Source: Rebecca billardiae RCC1528
Taxonomy: Eukaryota > Haptophyta
DNA length: 64,000 nt
Assembly: GCA_965240325.2 (NCBI GenBank)
Contig: OZ251241.1
Location: 1,116,001-1,180,000, forward strand
Reading direction: 5' to 3'
The notes below the pieces were generated by a model that was given only the letters and a program-made list of their open reading frames with translations, ran no database searches and had not been told where the DNA came from. A program made the translations under genes and the position numbers. This document shows positions 30,397-41,751 of this stretch, in pieces. Within the stretch, counting starts at the first letter, position 1, and each line of letters begins with the position of its first letter.

Positions 30397-31738
30397 ACGA
30401 ATCCCAGCTGTACCTGTAGGCGCCACTGCCCAGGTGCACGCGCCGAGGCGACGCCCAGCCGCCATCGCGGAGCGCGTCGATCAGCGCGCTGTGCGCGGCG
30501 TCGAGCTCGGCTGTCGCGGCGCGCACGGCCTCGGCAATCTCGGCGTCGAGATCTTGCATGGCGCCCCCGCTGCCAGCCGGTCGGTGCCGCGCCGCGCCGC
30601 CGCGCCAGCGGCGTGCGACGAGGTGCGCGTGCACGAACGCTCGCAGCTGGTCCTCGTCCTGGGTGCCCTCCGCGAGCAGGCCGAGCACGGCGCCGGACTC
30701 GGGCCGGACCCACAGGACGTGACCCTCTCCCTCGCCGCACGCGTCCCTCGCGAGGGCGAACCGGCGCGAGGCGCGCTCGCCGCCAAACACTCGGTCGAGG
30801 CGCACGCCGAGCGCGACGCGCGGACCGCCGAAGGGCGGGCGCAGCAGGCGCTCGCGGCTCGCGATCGCCGCACGACCCGTCGGCTCGCCAGCCGCGAGCG
30901 CGTCGAGCAGCAGCCCGGCGCGGTGCGCGTTGACTGAGCCGAGCTGCAGCGCGCGCACGCCGCGGTAGTTGGCCACGAGGTGGATGGCGGTGAGCGCGCC
31001 GAAGACGAGGCGCGCGCCGAGCGGCGTGAGCTCGGCGTGCTTGGCGAGGCCGAGGCCGAGGACGAGGCCGCACAGGGTGACCGCCGTCTCCTGCGCGCTC
31101 TCCTTGCTCGACACGTCCGCCAGGTTGTCGCGCACGGCAAAGTGCGAAGTGATGCTCGCGCGCGTCGCGCCGGCGGCCACTCCGCACATCGTCTTGCACA
31201 TGGCGCCGCAGCTGGTGATGAGGACGAAGGCGTCCGGGAAGAGCGGCGCGAGCATGTCGAGCGAGAGCCCGACGTCATTGATCGCGTCGGCGAACAGCCG
31301 CCACTCCTTCACGTTGTCGTCGAAGCGCGATCCGACGACGAATGAGAAGACGAGCGAAGAGATCATCCCAAAACCGTCGCGCATCACCCACGCGATCGCG
31401 GCCGCGAGCGGGCTCGCGGCCTCCTTGCCCACGCCGGACGCCTCGAGGATCGCCGTCGTGGTCAGGATGCCGCGCAGGTACGAGCACAGCGCCTGCACCG
31501 TGTCGTAGCACTGGTAGGTCACGTACTCGGGACGGACCGAAGACGGGTAGCCGTCCGGCAGAAACACGCTCGCGAGCACGGCCTGCGCCCCGGCCGCGAC
31601 TCGGCGGAGGCCGAGCGACGGCCCACGCGAGAGATTGCTGCCTGCACCCTCTTCGCGGCGCGGCGCACCCGATGCATCGAGCACCCACGCGCACCCGGCA
31701 CTCCCCCCTACCCGCTCGCGGACCTTGACAGTCGCCAT
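30395..31738 (-). CDS. Root UVB-sensitive (RUS/DUF647) family protein
   Basis: Single exon. From Met 31738 (M-A-T-V-K-V) it has 447 residues; an in-frame Met at 31873 would add 45 poorly structured residues. Residues 55-130 carry the RUS signature F-L-P-D-G-Y-P-S-S-V-R-P-E-Y-V, then Y-Q-x-Y-D-T-V-Q-A-L-C-S-Y-L-R-G-I-L-T. The core continues with A-W-V-M-R-D-G-F-G-M-I and G-S-R-F-D-D-N-x-K-E-W-R-L-F-A-D. These are strongly conserved family motifs. The C-terminal third is variable and ends in a helix. Plant RUS1/RUS2 act together in UV-B tolerance, vitamin B6 balance and auxin transport, in plastid-related compartments. The gene is divergent from the Popeye gene. Confidence 0.92.
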
Positions 31739-31902
31739 GCTGCCGAGCGAACGTCGCTGTGCCGTCACTCGTGAGGAGGCCGGTCGATCGGACGACGAAG
31801 GCCGTGAGCACTGAGCTGTATTGTAGCGAAAAGCGAGCGACTCTTCCACTCGGGGGAAAACGGCAGCGGCCACACTGATGAAGTGGACGGCGACCTGGCT
31901 GC
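31739..31902. promoter_or_regulatory. Divergent promoter region between RUS and Popeye genes
   Basis: 164 bp between the chosen RUS start and the first Met of the Popeye frame, or 188 bp if its second Met (31927) is used. A shared promoter is inferred from spacing alone. Confidence 0.4.
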
Positions 31903-33318
31903 GTGCACACCAGGCTCATGTTGTCCATGGCGTCGACACGGTCCTCGCGCGCGGCCGGGCTGCTCGCCAGCCGGCCTTCGCGACTGGTTGCGCCTTTTAG
32001 GCCCGCAACGGAGCGCAGCTTGCTGCCCTCCGCGAGCTTTGGCCGTGTGCGCAGGCTGGCGTGGCCGGCTGGCGGCAGGGATGTTCGCGACAGTGCATCG
32101 CGCACAGTGCTAAGCTTAGTCCGATGGCCACTCGAGCATGTGCGCATGCGCCCGTCGTGGCCCGGCCACGCTGCATTCGCGCTATCTGGCCTCTCCTTCC
32201 TCGTGCAGGACATCCTGTGGCTGCGTGCGCTCGCGACACTCTCGTGCAGCCTGGCCATCACGTTCAACGTGTGGCACCCAGTGGGTCGCTCGCTGTGGCT
32301 GCCAATCTACTGGAACGTGGGGTACGTGGTGGTGAATGTGACGTACATCTGCATTCTGCTCAGCGAGCGCAACGTGCGCCTTTCCGACTTCGAATGGCTC
32401 GTGTACGACACGTACTTCCGATCGAGCATCGAGCCGCACGACTTCCAGAAGCTTGCACGGCTCGCGCACAAGCGAGTGGCGCGCACGCGGGAACGGCTGA
32501 TGACGGTGGACGAGCTGCCCTCGCACCTGTACCTCGTGTACGACGGGATGCCCGAGATCGAGGTGAGCTCCTCCATGGTCATACACCAGGAGCGCGGCAT
32601 GCTGGGGGAGATGAGCTTCCTGCGGGGCGGCGTCGCCAGCGCCTCTGTCTACGCGCCGCCGGGCACGCGCTATCTGCGCTGGGATCGCGCCGAGCTCGAA
32701 GAGATCATGCGGCGGGCGCCGTCTCTGCGGCGCGGCCTCGAGCTCGCCGTCGCAAAAGAGCTGATGCGCAAGCTCACCGCGACCAACGACTCGTTCAAGG
32801 AGAGCACGCGCGAGCACGGCTATGAAAGGCATGTGCTGCACTCAGCCATCAAGTGCGCTGCCGCGAGCACGTGCGAGCGCGCAGACGATGCGGATGAAGA
32901 GGAGCATGCGAATGGCGGCGTGGACACGCTGCACGCGTTCTTTGATGAGCTGCGGAGGTACCGTCGCGCCACTGGGATCGATGAGCAGATGCACGCATCC
33001 GTGCTCGCACGGATGGGCCTGGATGACGAGGCTGCATGCCGGCAACAGCGCCTCACTTTTGCCGATCTCTGCGTGCGGATCACACGTGGGTACGAATTTG
33101 AAGCGGAGCGCGCGCACAACGTCAAGCGTCCCGCGCCAGGCTCGTCGTCGTCGATGGTCAACCCCGCATCGACGACATCAAGCGCTGCTGCCAAGTCTGC
33201 ATCGTCACCACCAGAGTCGTCGAGTATCGTTACCTCTCTCTACCCGAGCACGCGCAAAGGCGGCGCGGCAATACTATCGGCGGCGCCGGATGAGCATTGT
33301 CAGTCGTCGTCATCGTAA
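31903..33318 (+). CDS. Popeye-domain protein (POPDC-like, cyclic-nucleotide-binding fold)
   Basis: Single exon, 471 residues from 31903; Met 31927 is an equally good start. The N-terminus to about residue 80 is Arg/Ser/Ala-rich and transit-peptide-like. Three hydrophobic segments follow: F-L-V-Q-D-I-L-W-L-R-A-L-A, I-T-F-N-V-W and I-Y-W-N-V-G-Y-V-V-V-N-V. Then F-E-W-L-V-Y-D-T-Y-F and I-E-P-H-D-F-Q-K-L lead into a cyclic-nucleotide-binding-like beta barrel with L-Y-L-V-Y-D-G, G-M-L-G-E-M-S-F-L and A-S-A-S-V with L-R-W-D-R. This order is that of the Popeye family. Animal POPDC proteins bind cAMP and modulate membrane channels. The C-terminal 150 residues are acidic, then Ser-rich. Ligand binding is inferred. 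Confidence 0.82.
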   Translation: MHTRLMLSMASTRSSRAAGLLASRPSRLVAPFRPATERSLLPSASFGRVRRLAWPAGGRDVRDSASRTVLSLVRWPLEHVRMRPSWPGHAAFALSGLSFLVQDILWLRALATLSCSLAITFNVWHPVGRSLWLPIYWNVGYVVVNVTYICILLSERNVRLSDFEWLVYDTYFRSSIEPHDFQKLARLAHKRVARTRERLMTVDELPSHLYLVYDGMPEIEVSSSMVIHQERGMLGEMSFLRGGVASASVYAPPGTRYLRWDRAELEEIMRRAPSLRRGLELAVAKELMRKLTATNDSFKESTREHGYERHVLHSAIKCAAASTCERADDADEEEHANGGVDTLHAFFDELRRYRRATGIDEQMHASVLARMGLDDEAACRQQRLTFADLCVRITRGYEFEAERAHNVKRPAPGSSSSMVNPASTTSSAAAKSASSPPESSSIVTSLYPSTRKGGAAILSAAPDEHCQSSSS

Positions 33319-34105
33319 TAACCCGCCAGCGCTGAGGCTGCCATGGCTTGTTGCATTTTGAAGTGAGACCAAACGCGACATCGGAGGGAATTTCGGCGAG
33401 CGAATTTTTTTCATGATGGCCGCTGCCGCGCTGCGGCGGCGGCCACGGGAGGCGCTCAGGAGGCGCGCGTCGCACCAGACGACGCGCGTCGACGCTTGCC
33501 TACGGTTCTAGACAGAGTGTGCGCCACGCTGCATGCTATACAGTCACGGCACGCTCGGCAGTCAGGTCGACACTCGTCGACGCCGTCCGCGTGCAGTGCC
33601 GACACGAGTTGTGATCGAGCGCGTCGGCGCGCTCAGCCATCTGGTCGAGAATCATGCTGTGGTCTGCGGCCGAGAGAACGACCGGGATCTTCCTCAACGC
33701 CTTCCCCATCGTGCTCGAGTTGTGCGTAGTCTCGCCCGCGGGCGCGCTCGCAATCACCATCTGCAATCTGCGCTCGCCTTGCGGTGCAGCGCTCCTCGGA
33801 GTGCCACCACGAGAGCTCGCGGTACTTCTACTGGGTATTGGAGGAGTCGAAGGTGCGCCAGCCAAGTAGATGAAGTCGACCACCTCGGTGCCAGCCACGA
33901 TCAGTCCCCAGACGCCCCCAAAGCAGTGTCGGGGTCTAGAGGTAAGCGTCGAGGATCAGTAGAAGCTTACGGCGCAGTGTCCGAACGGTGCTCAACAGGA
34001 CAGTACTGCAAGAGAATGAGATAGTACTCGTAGGATTCACTGTCATCAGACTAGTTGCCGCCGGCGTCATCCACGGCTGGGATGGCCCCGTTGTGACCGG
34101 GCTCA

Positions 34106-34764
34106 ATGAGTGCCACGCGTCGCTGCTGGTCGTCCAGGAAGCGCTCTGCGAGCCAGTGTCAACCCGGAGCTGATGCGCTCGGGCCTCGGTGGCGCTCGAG
34201 GAGGGCGCCCCGCATTATCAGCTTCACCGAGGAGATCGCGCGCTGGCTGGGGACGGCCAAGCAGATGAACACGGAGCTGGGCGGCTCGGAGCTGATTATG
34301 AACCGCACGCGCGCGCAGCTCGCGAGGACGCGCGATCGTGTGGTGGTACCCTACGCCGAGATCACCGCGACTTTCCGGGCTACGACACAATCGACCCGGC
34401 GACGCGCGACGAGAAGCGCGCCCGCACTCAAGCCGGAAGAGCTTCCACAACCTGCGCATCGACCAGGCGGGTCGCATGTGGGTGTGTCGCTGGCCGTGCT
34501 CGTGCGCACCGTGCCGTGCCGCGCTCCCGCGCAACATGCGCCCGACATCCGGTCCCTGCGCGCTCCGCCCCATCTTCAGCGAGCTCAACGACTGGCACGT
34601 CGCACGACGTGACGGCGCAGCTCCAGCGGAAGGCCGGCGCTGGAGCTGAGGACTCGGACGATGAGATCGAGGTCGACCGGGACTTGCGTAGCGCCTCGTG
34701 CCCGCCTCCTCACGCGTCTTGCGGGCTGCAGCATGCGCTGAATCTTGAGCTCCAGCCCTTCTGA
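34106..34764 (+). pseudogene. Possible frame-broken coding relic
   Basis: Protein-like segments appear in three successive plus-strand frames: I-S-F-T-E-E-I-A-R-W-L-G-T-A-K-Q, then F-P-G-Y-D-T-I-D-P-A-T-R-D-E-K-R, then K-S-F-H-N-L-R-I-D-Q-A-G-R-M-W-V. Later, E-D-S-D-D-E-I-E-V-D appears in the second frame. The shifts occur without obvious splice sites. I do not recognise the source family. It may be chance in GC-rich sequence. Confidence 0.25.
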
Positions 34765-34831
34765 GCTTTCTTGCCGCGTCGACCGCGCGCGGAGAGCTTC
34801 TGCTTCCGCTTGGACATGAGGGGGTGCCCAC

Positions 34832-34972
34832 TTGGATGCAGAGTGTTCTCGACGTAGGTCACGCCCCAGCCTGGCGCAAGTGGATTGCTGCACTCACGAC
34901 AACCTCAGGGGTGCAGCGATCGCGTTCCCCGCGGTCCAGACGCCATCCTCGTCGAGAACACTCTGCATCCAA
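34832..34972. repeat. 141-bp symmetric imperfect hairpin
   Basis: Outer arms 34832-34853 and 34951-34972 are perfect 22-base reverse complements. Inner arms 34884-34893 and 34911-34920 are near-perfect, with the same centre at 34902. Intermediate sequence also partly pairs. No coding frame. Confidence 0.9.
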
Positions 34973-35722
34973 CCGGGCGTCACGCGGATTCCCACTGGGA
35001 TGTCGCCGTCACATATTTGTTGGTATTTATTCAATTTGCAACAGGCCCCATGCCGCAGCAGGTGCCAGCTGTTTAGTGTGGCGGGGTAATTATATTGGCA
35101 CAATAATATAATTATAAGTGACAGATGATATTAATTGATATATATGACGATGTTATATACGTAATACGATACACTCACTATACGAGCAGCCCGAAGACTC
35201 GTCCGAAGAGGTCGGAAAAAGACGGTACCGGGAGCACAATGCGCGCGCGCGTATATCAACACCTGCGCGCCTGCCATTCGGCTCATCGAGGCGGAGGCAG
35301 GCGCGGGCCGAGCGCATGCAAGTCCGGCTGCCATCTTGGCCACCCTCTTCTCGTAATGCCACGAGGGACTTTCGAGCCTGCTCTGTGCGCTCGCACAACG
35401 GCCCAGAACTACTTAACTACTCGCTGTGCTGCTCCTGAGCCTTATTGAGCGGGTTGACATGGTGGCACTGGACAGCCATTGGTAACCTGATGGATTCTTT
35501 CATCTGGCGCCGAGCCGACCGACGCGGCTCTGTGTCTCTCTCGCTCACGCAGTGGACGACGCCCTTCATTTCGGAAGCGCCCGTGACTGTCCTGATCGGC
35601 TGATGGCTGCAGCTGTTCTGGGCCCGCATCTTTCAGGGCGCCCGCCGCTGCACGATGGTGCCTCGTGAGTCGTGCCTCGCTCTCGTGCGGCTTGGCGGTT
35701 CTCGAGCTGCGTCTTTCAAGCT

Positions 35723-35723
<1 letters not shown>

Positions 35724-35753
<30 letters not shown>

Positions 35754-35823
35754 CTGAGACGGTGAGAGAGAGAGTAAGACGGAGAGAGACGAGAGAGTAG
35801 TCCGAGACGGAGAGAGAGAGAGC

Positions 35824-35917
<94 letters not shown>

Positions 35918-35992
35918 GATCTATATATATATACATATATATACACACACACACACGCGCGCGCGCGGTACACACAGTACACACACACACAC
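35724..35992. repeat. (GA)n, then (TA)n, (CA)n and (CG)n microsatellites
   Basis: (GA)n with interruptions at 35724-35813, a pure run at about 35826-35912, then (TA)n, (CA)n, (CG)n and (CA)n to 35992. Compound dinucleotide tract. Confidence 0.97.
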
Positions 35993-36244
35993 GACGACAT
36001 ATCATAGTAGAGTACGTAGCATATTCGTAACGGGCCCGACAGGGCGATTCTGGATTCAGGCGACAGGGGCCCCGTGGCCCGCCGTATGCGGGCCGCGCCC
36101 GGCAGACCGGCCAACCGACCGCGGAACTCGTCCGACAGCATTGAGCTGCATATCAGCCCGCTGCCCCCAGGCCCCACCGGAGCATCACAACCAGCATCAT
36201 CACATCGTCATCATCATACTGCGCGCGGCTGCTAGATATACGAC

Positions 36245-36834
<590 letters not shown>

Positions 36835-36835
36835 G

Positions 36836-37020
36836 ATGGCCCGCGGTGCAGGGCGGAGCGCGCAGCGTGGAGCCCGCACCAGCGGGCCCGAACCACGTTT
36901 CAAAAAGATCTTTGATCAAGAAAAAAGGGACGGGGGGCGATTTTTTAGGGCTGGAGGAGACCGAGTTTCGATTTTGAGACTCCCTTACAGGTGCATTAGC
37001 GTCAAAAAAGGGCGCGTCCG
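36836..37020 (-). repeat. Dispersed repeat, copy B
   Basis: Reverse-orientation copy of 9722-9914, over 90% identical by eye across 140 bases. Its CCGCGGGCCAT end lies directly against the TATC microsatellite. A similar ACCGCGGGCCATAATGTAT end occurs in forward orientation near 37172-37190. Confidence 0.85.
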
Positions 37021-37332
37021 CCGTCTTGAATAGTGAACAGAGGAATCAACGAAACCCACGCCCAAGTGCGCCAGGCAGGGTAATTGTGGGTAGCCTCTCG
37101 TTCATGTGTGACCATAGTAATAAATAAATATGGCCTCGCCGCCGCAACGACTCTCATCGTATTTATCTTCACCGCGGGCCATAATGTATCGTAGTACCCG
37201 CGTATGCCGAAAGCTGGGATTGCAGAGGAAGCGGGTCGCGTATGACCGGACTCTTTTAGTTTGCCTCCGCCTTGATGAATATGAACTTGGCTTCGCGGCG
37301 GTTGGTATCTAGAGTCTAAAACCCGCAAGCCT

Positions 37333-37420
37333 TATTGAAAATACCCGCGCAGCTATTCGTTGCCAGCCCATTCCATAGTCACTGACTTACCGAGCTGGCG
37401 AGCTCAAAACCTGCCGCCGT
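37333..37420 (+). repeat. Dispersed repeat family 2, copy 1
   Basis: TATTGAAAATACCCGCGCAG, then CTATTCGTTGCCAGCCCATT and CATAGTCACTGA. It matches 41296-41360 with small indels. Confidence 0.8.
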
Positions 37421-37837
37421 CGCAAGGACGACGTGTGCAGGTTTCTTCGTTCGGGGGTGGCGAGCGAGCCGCGACGACTCTTGGTTGGTCCGCAAGGGGG
37501 CGCTCGATGGGCAGGTGCGCGTGGCGAGTGCCGAGTGGCGCCTGGAGCGCGCGTCTGCGGCGGGTCCCGACGGCCGTCGACATCGCGTTCGTGCCCGCTC
37601 ACTAGTCACTCCGCACGCCCCTGCCGCGCCCTGTCGATGCCTGCGCGGCCGGCCGCGCGGCCGTGCCGCCGCCGCCGCAGCCGCCGCCCTGTGTTCGGGC
37701 TCTCGCATGCTCGGGGGCAGCGGCGCATGATGCCGGACTGATCGATCTCTGAGTCTCCGACTTCACCACACGCCCCCCTTGCCATGCCTCTCCGCCAGGG
37801 TCTCCCAGAACTCTTCTTCAGAGCAGGCGCAAGTCGA

Positions 37838-38050
<213 letters not shown>

Positions 38051-38245
38051 TATTATCGAGCTGTAGTAGTCTTAGAGCCAATAGAGGGCATATCAGGCAT
38101 GGCCGGGTCGGGTTGTAGTGAGGTCCTCAGCGTCCATCATCAGACTGTCGTCAGGCCGCGCTGGCGCCGCCGCGCGTGCGGGTGAGTAGGCAGTGCGTTG
38201 CGGACGCCGGTCGGCATCATTCTGCTGTCATGAATCGATTGCCCA

Positions 38246-39890
38246 TCAACTTGGACTTGTGCTGCGGAAGAGCCGCGGCGGGTTGAGGAGCTGATGCAGC
38301 GGTGCGCCCACGATCACGCTGGCAGCCTTGCCGCCTGGTTCCTGCGTCACCTCGAACGTGGCAATGCCGCTCGGCCCACCATCGCCGTAGCCGTAGCAGT
38401 TGAGCACAACCAGAGGCCACTCGGGCTTCCGCTGGTGGCTCTCGAACGGGATCGACTCCCATCCGCCGGCGGACGAGCGCCGGCGCAGGAGTGCGTCCTC
38501 CGCGCACGGGCACGGCTGCGTCGCGCCCCAGCCTGTCCGGAGCTCGTTGGGTGGGCACGTGCGCATGCGCCGCTCGCGCTGCCCCGGGATGGTGCACTCA
38601 GGCGTCGTCATCACCAGCTCAGGGCGGCGCGACACGCCGCTCATGATCTGCAGGCTGTCGTACCCGAGCAGGCGGGCGCACAGGGCAAGGTGGTTGTCTA
38701 CGCGCTCGCCGAGCTCGTCGCTCGCGAGGAAGTTCCCTCCTCTCGGCCGCCGCTTCGAGCCGTTGACCAGGTACCGGGGCGGCGGGCCGTACTCACGTGG
38801 GTAGCCGTGGAGGGCAGTCAATCCCAGCTGCTTCCTGCAGGTCTCGTAGAAGGGTATCCGCATTGGGATGACCAACGTGCGCCCGACGTTGACAAAGATG
38901 CCTGTGCCGCGCGCATATGGCTCGAGCAGCGGCCAGTACCTGCCGCGGGGCAGGCAATCACGCATGGCGGCGGCGCGGCAGGCGGCGCGCTGTCGAGAGG
39001 CGGCTCGCGCGGCGCGGCGCAGCGCGAGCGCAGCCCTGAGGCTCGCGCGGCGGCCGCGAGCGACCCGCGCCCGGGCTCCGGCGCGCAGCCGCGCACCAGC
39101 AACCGTACACGAGGCCCTCAATCAGGTGCGTCTCCTTGCGCAGCACCTCGACCCACGTGTGGTTGGGGTGCGGCGCGTGTTTGCGTGCGTGCGGACCGTC
39201 CGGCGGGCTGCCCCAGCGCAGCAGGATGTACGGCTGCACCGTGCGACGGCCCAGCCGCGCATCGGTATTCAGGTTGCCGTACAGCTGGATCACATTCGGT
39301 GGCGGCGGCTCCGCGCTGCCGCGCGCGCCCTCAGGCAGCGGCTCGGCCCCTGCCGCATCAGCGTGCGCGCTCGCGTCCGCATGCGGCAGCGATTTCACGT
39401 CTGTCGCAAGCAGCAGCCCCGCGTTCGCGTGCGGGTGCTGGCTGCGCTGGGGCTGCGCTCTGAGTGCGTCGGCGCGCGGCAGGCGCGCACTCTCGTACCA
39501 GCCCAGATCCACGCACGTCTGTGCGGCGCAGCGCGGCTGCGAGGGCTGCAACGACCAATCCTTGCTGCGGCGGCAGGTCGGATCCCAGGGGATGGCGAGC
39601 TCGCCGTGCGCCGCAGTTGTGGGCCAGAGGAGCGCGCCGAGCGTGCCCATGTCGAACGGCAGCGCCAGGCTGCCGTTGTACACGCTGCGCAGGTACGGGT
39701 AGAACGGCGAGCGCTCGTCATGCACGACCGGCAGCACGGCGAATGCGTGCAGGGCGTCCGACACGCGGCAGAAGGAGAAGCACGCGCACGCCGGCGGCAC
39801 GAGTAGCGCGCTCGCCGAGGCCGTGGAGTCCACGCTCGCGGGGGCCACCAGCGCGGTGAAGGCCAGCACGGGCGGCCATCGCCCAGCCAT
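38246..39890 (-). CDS. Secreted protein of unknown family (2 exons)
   Basis: Exons 39890-39097 and 38939-38246 join in phase 2 with donor GTGCGCGG to give 495 residues. Met 39890 gives a signal peptide (M-A-G-R-W-P-P-V-L-A-F-T-A-L-V-A-P-A-S). The upstream in-frame Met at 40007 would bury it. The splice rebuilds L-V-Y-G-C-W-Y-W-P-L-L-E-P-Y, followed by G-T-G-I-F-V-N-V-G-R-T and a Cys-containing C-terminal half with N-C-Y-G-Y-G-D-G-G. Cys are frequent (over 15), consistent with disulfide bonding in the secretory pathway. No catalytic motif is recognised. It is likely extracellular or luminal; function unknown. Confidence 0.65.
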
Positions 39891-40228
39891 CAATTTTGGG
39901 TGCTTGGGCCCAGGAGGACGGGCCGCATTGCCGCAAGCCGGGCAACGCCTGATGCAACGTTGGGACGGACGGCGATGGAGTGCAAGTAGATGAGCACAAA
40001 GGCCCAAGAAGATGATGAACTGAAGCAGTGATGATCACTGCTCCGACGTCGCCGTAGCCGAGTCTATACAGTATACTCTGACTATGCTGTGACGGTACTA
40101 CTACCGTGATGACGTCTGCGTCACTACGCACGACCCTTGATCGGCCCTTGATCACGTACGCAACACGTGTATCGTCGACCGCCATCGTACCATCATCAGA
40201 CAGAATAATCCCACGCCATCGTCAGACG
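39891..40228. other. Intergenic, no gene seen
   Basis: Lies between two minus-strand genes. It should contain the promoter of the secreted-protein gene and the 3' UTR of the cupin gene. Confidence 0.6.
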
Positions 40229-41172
40229 TCAATGATTGACGGTGGCAGCGTGAGATCGCACAAAGAAGATGCAGCGGCAGCTTGGTGCATCATGGTCATG
40301 CGCCTGGCGATGAGCAGAGGCGCGATCGACGAGCAACGAGCCGGTCAGCATGTACCAGGTACACGGGGGAATGCAGACCCAGTCTCCTGGGCACAGTTTT
40401 CTCGCCGTGTCGCTGAGCTCCTTGCACACGGTCGGCGAGCGGAGCCCAGGCGTGCGCCGGGGTGTGTGCTCGTCAGCATCCGGCGCCGGCCCCTGGCACA
40501 TGGCATCTGCGCGCTCCATGTGCAGCCAGGCGCAGCCTCCCTCGAGCACGCGCAGCGAGACCAGGCTTTGGTGCGTGTACCTCCAAGGCTTTGTCGCCCG
40601 AGGGCCGATCAAAAGCTCGCCAGCATCCCAATCGTTGGGAGACTTGAAGACGTGAGCCACCGAGTATCCACCTGCATGCGCATGCGCGGGCACAAACGCG
40701 CGTGGTCAGCATGTCAGCTCGGCGCGAGCGACGCGCTTGGCACAGTACTTTGCGCGTATGAATGTGTACACTGCGCGCGCTCACGCGAGGTTTCGCTAGG
40801 AATGTCCGGCTCCTCAGCGCACGTGTCGCGAATGCTCACGTGTACTAGCTCTGCGACAGAATGCTGCTCCGAGGAGTTGCCAAGGCCGGCGCGCGACGCC
40901 AGGGCGGTAGGACGAGTCACGGGGTAATCACAGCTGCTGATGTCGTTCACGAGAGTGCCTCGGAGAACGAGAGCGACGTCGGTGTCGGAAGGGTTTGCTG
41001 CGCGTTCAGCGCGGTGCTCAAGCTCGGGCACGCGAGCATTGGGCGTGCGATCTGCACGGCCACGCTTGTTGGGCGAGGACGGCGTCAACGAGTCCTCGTC
41101 CTGCCTAGCGTCGTCCACGGGAGCATTGTTGTCAATCCGCGCCAGGGCGCTGGCGGTGCGCTTCGCCGGCAT
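40229..41172 (-). CDS. C-terminal cupin-fold protein, possible CENP-C/Mif2 relative (2 exons)
   Basis: Exons 41172-40785 and 40671-40229 join (donor GTGAGC, phase 1) to give 276 residues. The N-terminal 130 residues are charged and disordered-looking, with a basic S-P-N-K-R-G-R-A-D patch suggesting the nucleus. Exon 2 reads as a cupin barrel: A-G-E-L-L-I-G-P-R-A-T-K-P-W, then L-V-S-L-R-V-L-E-G-G and L-C-P-G-D-W-V-C-I-P-P-C-T-W-Y-M-L. The order (P-x-x-x-K-P, V-x-x-G, G-x-x-x-x-(V/I)-P-x-x-x-x-Y) resembles the dimerising cupin of the centromere protein CENP-C/Mif2. No CENP-C motif (R-R-S-x-R) was seen, so another cupin family is quite possible. Metal-binding histidines of enzymatic cupins are not evident. 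Confidence 0.5.
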
Positions 41173-41751
41173 GTCGGATCTGCTCGATGCTGAGGCGCTG
41201 CCAAGGCTCTCGCGGCGCGCAATCGTTCGCGTGAGCCGCCGCCGGCAGGCGTCGCCCGACCCACCCGTCCCAGCCCCCTACATCAAGGCCCCTGGTATTG
41301 AAAAATACCCGCAGCTATTCGTTGCCAGTCCATTTCATAGTCACTGAGCTCAAAAACCTCGCTGCGAAGTTTTTGAGCCCGCTGAGCCGAAGACGGGCTC
41401 AGAGGCTTTCTGGGACGGGTGGCCTCGACTGCGCGAGTTCGAGTGAAGGCCGTGTGCAGCTGTCCAGCGACGATGACAATGACGATCTCTTTTTTAAATG
41501 GGTGGATCGCTGAAATGACGATTTTATTCGTCAAAATTCATCGATCGTCATCGTCATATTCTGCTCGCCGGATGATGACGACGACGGGATTCGGCGGACC
41601 GCGGACGAGATGTCAAATTGCGCGGGATGATGCCTGAGTCTCTTAACATTGCAGCGTCGGCATTGACGAAGATCGGGCAGCGGACGCGGGTCCAAACCGG
41701 ACGCCGCACAGTCATCCATCTACTGACAGTAGCACACTCTTATTCGGCAGC
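41173..41751. other. Intergenic with a dispersed repeat
   Basis: Contains dispersed repeat family 2 (41296-41360), inside which CTCAAAAAC and GTTTTTGAG (41348-41376) form a small hairpin. No gene seen. Confidence 0.6.
41296..41360 (+). repeat. Dispersed repeat family 2, copy 2
   Basis: Matches 37333-37420 over ATACCCGCAGCTATTCGTTG, CATTTCATAGTCACTGA and a following GAGCTCAAAA. Confidence 0.8.

Noticed and set aside
33536-33898. Minus-strand frame with a short protein-like stretch
   Set aside because: Only about 35 residues look ordered, with no homology I recognise and no splice partners.
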